From Puniceicoccales bacterium (GTDB taxonomy: Bacteria > Verrucomicrobiota > Verrucomicrobiia > Opitutales > JAIRKQ01), in contig JAIRMI010000083.1 of NCBI GenBank assembly GCA_031258795.1, positions 1-8,413 of the forward strand: DNA of 8,413 nt, in the 5' to 3' direction. Both the position numbers and the translations under genes were made by a program. A model generated the notes under the pieces. It was not told the origin of the DNA. It saw only the letters and a list, made by a program, of their open reading frames with translations, and ran no database searches. The stretch's first letter is position 1. Every line of letters starts with the position of its first letter. This document shows positions 6,248-8,413 of the stretch, in pieces.

Positions 6248-7786
6248 CTAAGCCTTGTTGTGCTGCGCCCACTCCTTTACTAATTCATGTAACTTGGCTT
6301 CGATATCGCCATCGATAACCTGCTTGGTCGCAATGTTATTGAGAGTAGCAGCGAAGTTAGTTTCGGCAAAATTTTCCAATGATCCCACCGAATCCGTAAT
6401 CGAATCCACGGAAATGTCGTCAAAATAACCATTTTTCATTGCCCATAGCAAAAGAATTTGATTTTCAATGGGTTTTGGATGAAAGGTTTGCTGCTTAAAT
6501 AGCTCAACGATGCGCATTCCTCTAGCTAGTTGCTTTTTGGTTTTTTCGTCCAAATCGGAACCAAATTGGGCAAAGGCGGCAAGCTCATAGTACTGGCCAA
6601 GCTCCAGCTTTATCTGGCCGGCAACCTGCTTAAACGCCTTAATTTGCGCTGATGAACCCACTCTCGACACTGAAATGCCAACCGAAATAGCCGGTCGAAC
6701 GCCCCGATTAAACAGATCCGTGTCTAGAAAAATTTGACCATCCGTAATGGAAATGACGTTGGTGGGAATATAGGCCGAAATATCGCCAGCCTGCGTTTCG
6801 ATGAACGGCAGTGCCGTCAATGAGCCACCGCCGTAGGCTTCATCCAACCTGGCAGCGCGCTCTAACAGGCGGGAATGCAAATAAAACACGTCACCGGGGA
6901 AAGCTTCCCTACCAGCGGGCCTCTTGAGCACGAGCGAAATTTGACGATACGCCACGGCGTGCTTCGACAGGTCGTCGTAAATGATCAGCGCATCCATGCC
7001 ATTTTGCATAAACCATTCTCCCATAGCACAACCGGCATAGGGAGCAATATATTGGTTTGCAGGATTGTCCGAAGCGGCAGCAACGACAACGACGGTGTAT
7101 TTCAAAGCATCATACTCTTCCAATGTTTGGATAAATCTTGCTATGGTGGAATTTTTTTGTCCGATTGAAACATAGATGGAGTAAACTGGCCGAAAATTTT
7201 CATCACCGGAAGCAAGACTTTTTTTATTAATCCTAGCCTGATTAATAATCGTATCGAGGGCAATGGCCCCCTTTCCGGTAGAGCGGTCACCGATAATCAA
7301 TTCCCTCTGGCCACGACCAATCGGGATCATGGAATCTATGGCCAAAATACCGGTTTGTAAAGGCTGTGTAACGGGTCGCCTCGACATTATCCCCGGCGCA
7401 ATACGCTCAACGGGATACATTTCATCGTAGGATATGTTCCCTTTGCCATCAATGGGACTGCCAAGTGCATCCACAACGCGGCCCAGCAAAGCCTTACCCA
7501 CGGGCACGGAGAGCAATTTTCCCGTTGTTTGGGCCTCATCACCCTCTTTTAGGGCCGAATAGTCGCCAAAAAACACCACTCCCACCTCGTCGTCTTCAAG
7601 ATTGAGAGCAATGCCAAACACGTCATTCTTGAACGAAATCATCTCGTTATACATCGCTTCGGACAGACCATCAACGCGGGCAACACCATCGGCAATGGAC
7701 AATATTTGACCCACATTTTTTTTCACAACAACATCCTTCAGGGATGCGATTTCACGGCGAATTTCCTCAAGAATTTTTTCAGACAT
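6248..7786 (-). CDS. atpA: ATP synthase F1 alpha subunit, with altered P-loop
   Basis: Alpha alternates with beta in the F1 hexamer and holds the non-catalytic nucleotide sites. The 512-residue length is normal. The N-terminal helix (1-22) that would contact delta is present, followed by the barrel (GQILSIADGVARVDGL). The P-loop is at 166-173 and reads GDRSTGKG. The family form is GDRQTGKT, so the Thr that helps bind magnesium is replaced by Gly (GGG codon at 7270-7268). DALIIYDDLSKHAVAYRQ (265-281) and the arginine-finger segment VGISVSRVGSSAQ (368-380, Arg375) are otherwise standard, as is the C-terminal domain. The start is the ATG at 7786; upstream GGAA is too close and AAGG lies 12 bases away, so initiation signals are weak. 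It is the first gene of the operon. No atpH lies upstream. Confidence 0.98.
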   Translation of the reverse strand: MSEKILEEIRREIASLKDVVVKKNVGQILSIADGVARVDGLSEAMYNEMISFKNDVFGIALNLEDDEVGVVFFGDYSALKEGDEAQTTGKLLSVPVGKALLGRVVDALGSPIDGKGNISYDEMYPVERIAPGIMSRRPVTQPLQTGILAIDSMIPIGRGQRELIIGDRSTGKGAIALDTIINQARINKKSLASGDENFRPVYSIYVSIGQKNSTIARFIQTLEEYDALKYTVVVVAAASDNPANQYIAPYAGCAMGEWFMQNGMDALIIYDDLSKHAVAYRQISLVLKRPAGREAFPGDVFYLHSRLLERAARLDEAYGGGSLTALPFIETQAGDISAYIPTNVISITDGQIFLDTDLFNRGVRPAISVGISVSRVGSSAQIKAFKQVAGQIKLELGQYYELAAFAQFGSDLDEKTKKQLARGMRIVELFKQQTFHPKPIENQILLLWAMKNGYFDDISVDSITDSVGSLENFAETNFAATLNNIATKQVIDGDIEAKLHELVKEWAQHNKA

Positions 7787-7812
7787 TTCCGGATTAGACC
7801 TTATTGAAAAAT

Positions 7813-7839
7813 ATTTTAATTACAACAAAAATATGTGAA
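7813..7839 (-). promoter_or_regulatory. Weak candidate promoter for the atp operon
   Basis: On the minus strand TTCACA (7839-7834, five of six to TTGACA) is followed by TAAAAT (7818-7813, five of six to TATAAT). The 15-base spacing is shorter than the optimum of 17. It would start transcription only some 20 bases before the atpA ATG. Alternatives in this AT-rich stretch are equally possible. Confidence 0.25.
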
Positions 7840-7887
7840 TATGCCCGCAGAAATTTTGCCTAACACAGAGATCGAAATATCTTGCAA

Positions 7888-7920
7888 GCCACAGGTTAAC
7901 GTGGCCTTATGAAATAAGGC
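7888..7920 (-). repeat. Two overlapping hairpins in the atpA leader
   Basis: On the minus strand GCCTTAT-TTC-ATAAGGC (7920-7904) forms a perfect 7-bp stem with a 3-base loop. It overlaps by two bases a second stem, GCCAC-GTTAACCT-GTGGC (7905-7888). The shared bases mean the two full stems cannot both form. No U run follows, so neither looks like a standard terminator by itself. Confidence 0.5.
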
Positions 7921-7979
7921 ATGATTGCACGATTAGCAAACACAAATTGCTCCATTTTTCGTGCTCACAGGACAAGCCC

Positions 7980-8003
7980 TTGAAGTTTGGGTTTTAACTT
8001 CAA
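7980..8003. repeat. 8-bp inverted repeat after the GT11 gene
   Basis: TTGAAGTT (7980-7987), loop TGGGTTTT, AACTTCAA (7996-8003) is a perfect 8-bp inverted repeat about 43 bases past the glycosyltransferase stop. The stem is AT-rich and no U tract follows on the minus strand, so it is at best a weak terminator or an RNA-processing hairpin. Confidence 0.4.
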
Positions 8004-8046
8004 TAACGCTTTTCACTTTCGCATACCAATGTACTGTCCTCCCATA

Positions 8047-8413
8047 TTAGATATATATCCAATCTACAGGCCCTTCTTTTCTCGGATCTCTATCCCGAAT
8101 CCAAGTTTTTGGAGAAATGACTATTTTATTAGGGGCATTTCCCAACCAAGCACCCCACCGGCTAAAGGTACTGTTTGCTATAATGTGGTGGCGGCAATGG
8201 CTCATCAAGACCATATCCTGCCAACTATCGCTACCCTTATTAAAGTCGACAAAGGTACAGGGAAAGTTTAGATGCAAATTTTCTTTCACCCAGACCATGT
8301 CGTCTGAAAAAATATAGAAATGCGGTTGTGAAACTTTATCGGCAATTATTTTCTCTGCAGCCTGGTAATATTCTAAAGGACAAATGGGAAATTTGACCTT
8401 TAGGTAATCACCG
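8047..8413 (-). CDS. GT11 family glycosyltransferase (alpha-1,2-fucosyltransferase-like), N-terminus outside window
   Basis: Family GT11 enzymes transfer fucose from GDP-fucose to a galactose-type acceptor, usually on O-antigen or capsule sugars at the cytoplasmic face of the membrane. Only the last 121 residues are in the window; the frame is open to the right edge. The first visible residues, GDYLK, match the end of the family's HxRRGDY nucleotide-sugar motif. Then come PLEYYQAAEKII, FYIFSDDMVWVKENL, a DMVLMSHCRHHIIANSTFS segment, RWGAWLG and NKIVISPKTWI, all in the usual order for the C-terminal half of GT11 proteins. The stop after WIYI looks natural. An internal ATG at 8298 lies in the middle of the FSDD motif and is not a start. 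One change from the usual pattern is Arg where many members have the first Trp of SFSWWGAWL. The exact donor and acceptor cannot be read from this part. Confidence 0.87.
   Translation of the reverse strand, partial: GDYLKVKFPICPLEYYQAAEKIIADKVSQPHFYIFSDDMVWVKENLHLNFPCTFVDFNKGSDSWQDMVLMSHCRHHIIANSTFSRWGAWLGNAPNKIVISPKTWIRDRDPRKEGPVDWIYI

Larger units (their letters stand above)
7787..8046 (-). promoter_or_regulatory. Non-coding leader upstream of atpA
   Basis: These 260 bases separate the glycosyltransferase stop from the atpA start. I see no convincing protein-coding frame, tRNA or known riboswitch in them. They hold two inverted-repeat structures (7888-7920 and 7980-8003) and an AT-rich stretch next to atpA. 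The atp operon promoter and any leader control should lie here, unless atpA is transcribed from a promoter inside or before the glycosyltransferase gene. Confidence 0.5.

Noticed and set aside
7987..8271. Plus-strand ORF of 94 codons across the leader and the GT11 gene
   Set aside because: Antisense to a clear GT11 coding frame, and its composition has no recognisable motif.
1..8413. CRISPR arrays, tRNA or rRNA genes, phage or toxin-antitoxin modules
   Set aside because: No regularly spaced repeats, cloverleaf arms, rRNA segments or such gene pairs could be seen on either strand.

Overview
The window looks like a chromosomal piece of a Gram-negative bacterium of moderate GC (judged by eye, not computed). 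The translation factor IF-3 and the F1-ATPase subunits resemble Verrucomicrobiota (Opitutales/Puniceicoccales-type) proteins as I remember them. This placement is tentative, because no search could be run. Exported proteins with signal peptides, a periplasmic-type cell-wall amidase and a GT11 glycosyltransferase all suit a diderm.

Layout. Positions 1-1612 (+ strand) hold the 3' part of infC, followed one base later by an N-acetylmuramoyl-L-alanine amidase. Positions 1613-1900 hold a poorly supported small hydrophobic ORF that runs into the broken end of an insertion sequence. About 1897-2503 (- strand) is a degenerate IS630-family element: its transposase has an in-frame TAG at codon 15 and has lost the second half of its DDE domain. 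From 7786 down to 2614 (- strand) lies a tight F1-ATPase operon: atpA, atpG, atpD, an unexpected exported protein, then atpC. A plausible intrinsic terminator follows at 2590-2610. Positions 7787-8046 are a non-coding leader with two inverted-repeat structures. Positions 8047-8413 (- strand) hold the C-terminal 121 residues of a GT11 (alpha-1,2-fucosyltransferase-like) enzyme that runs off the right edge.

How the genes fit together. AtpA, AtpG, AtpD and AtpC give the alpha, gamma, beta and epsilon subunits of F1. The delta and Fo genes (atpH, atpB, atpE, atpF) are not next to them, so the ATP synthase genes are split. The most unusual point is the roughly 298-residue signal-peptide protein between atpD and atpC. 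It lies 13 bases after atpD, ends one base before the atpC TTG start, and carries the atpC Shine-Dalgarno inside its own last codons. It therefore seems to be a genuine operon member. It resembles the DUF218/YdcF-type fold only loosely and has a twin CX3C cysteine pattern near its N-terminus. A second oddity is the AtpA P-loop, which ends in Lys-Gly instead of Lys-Thr.
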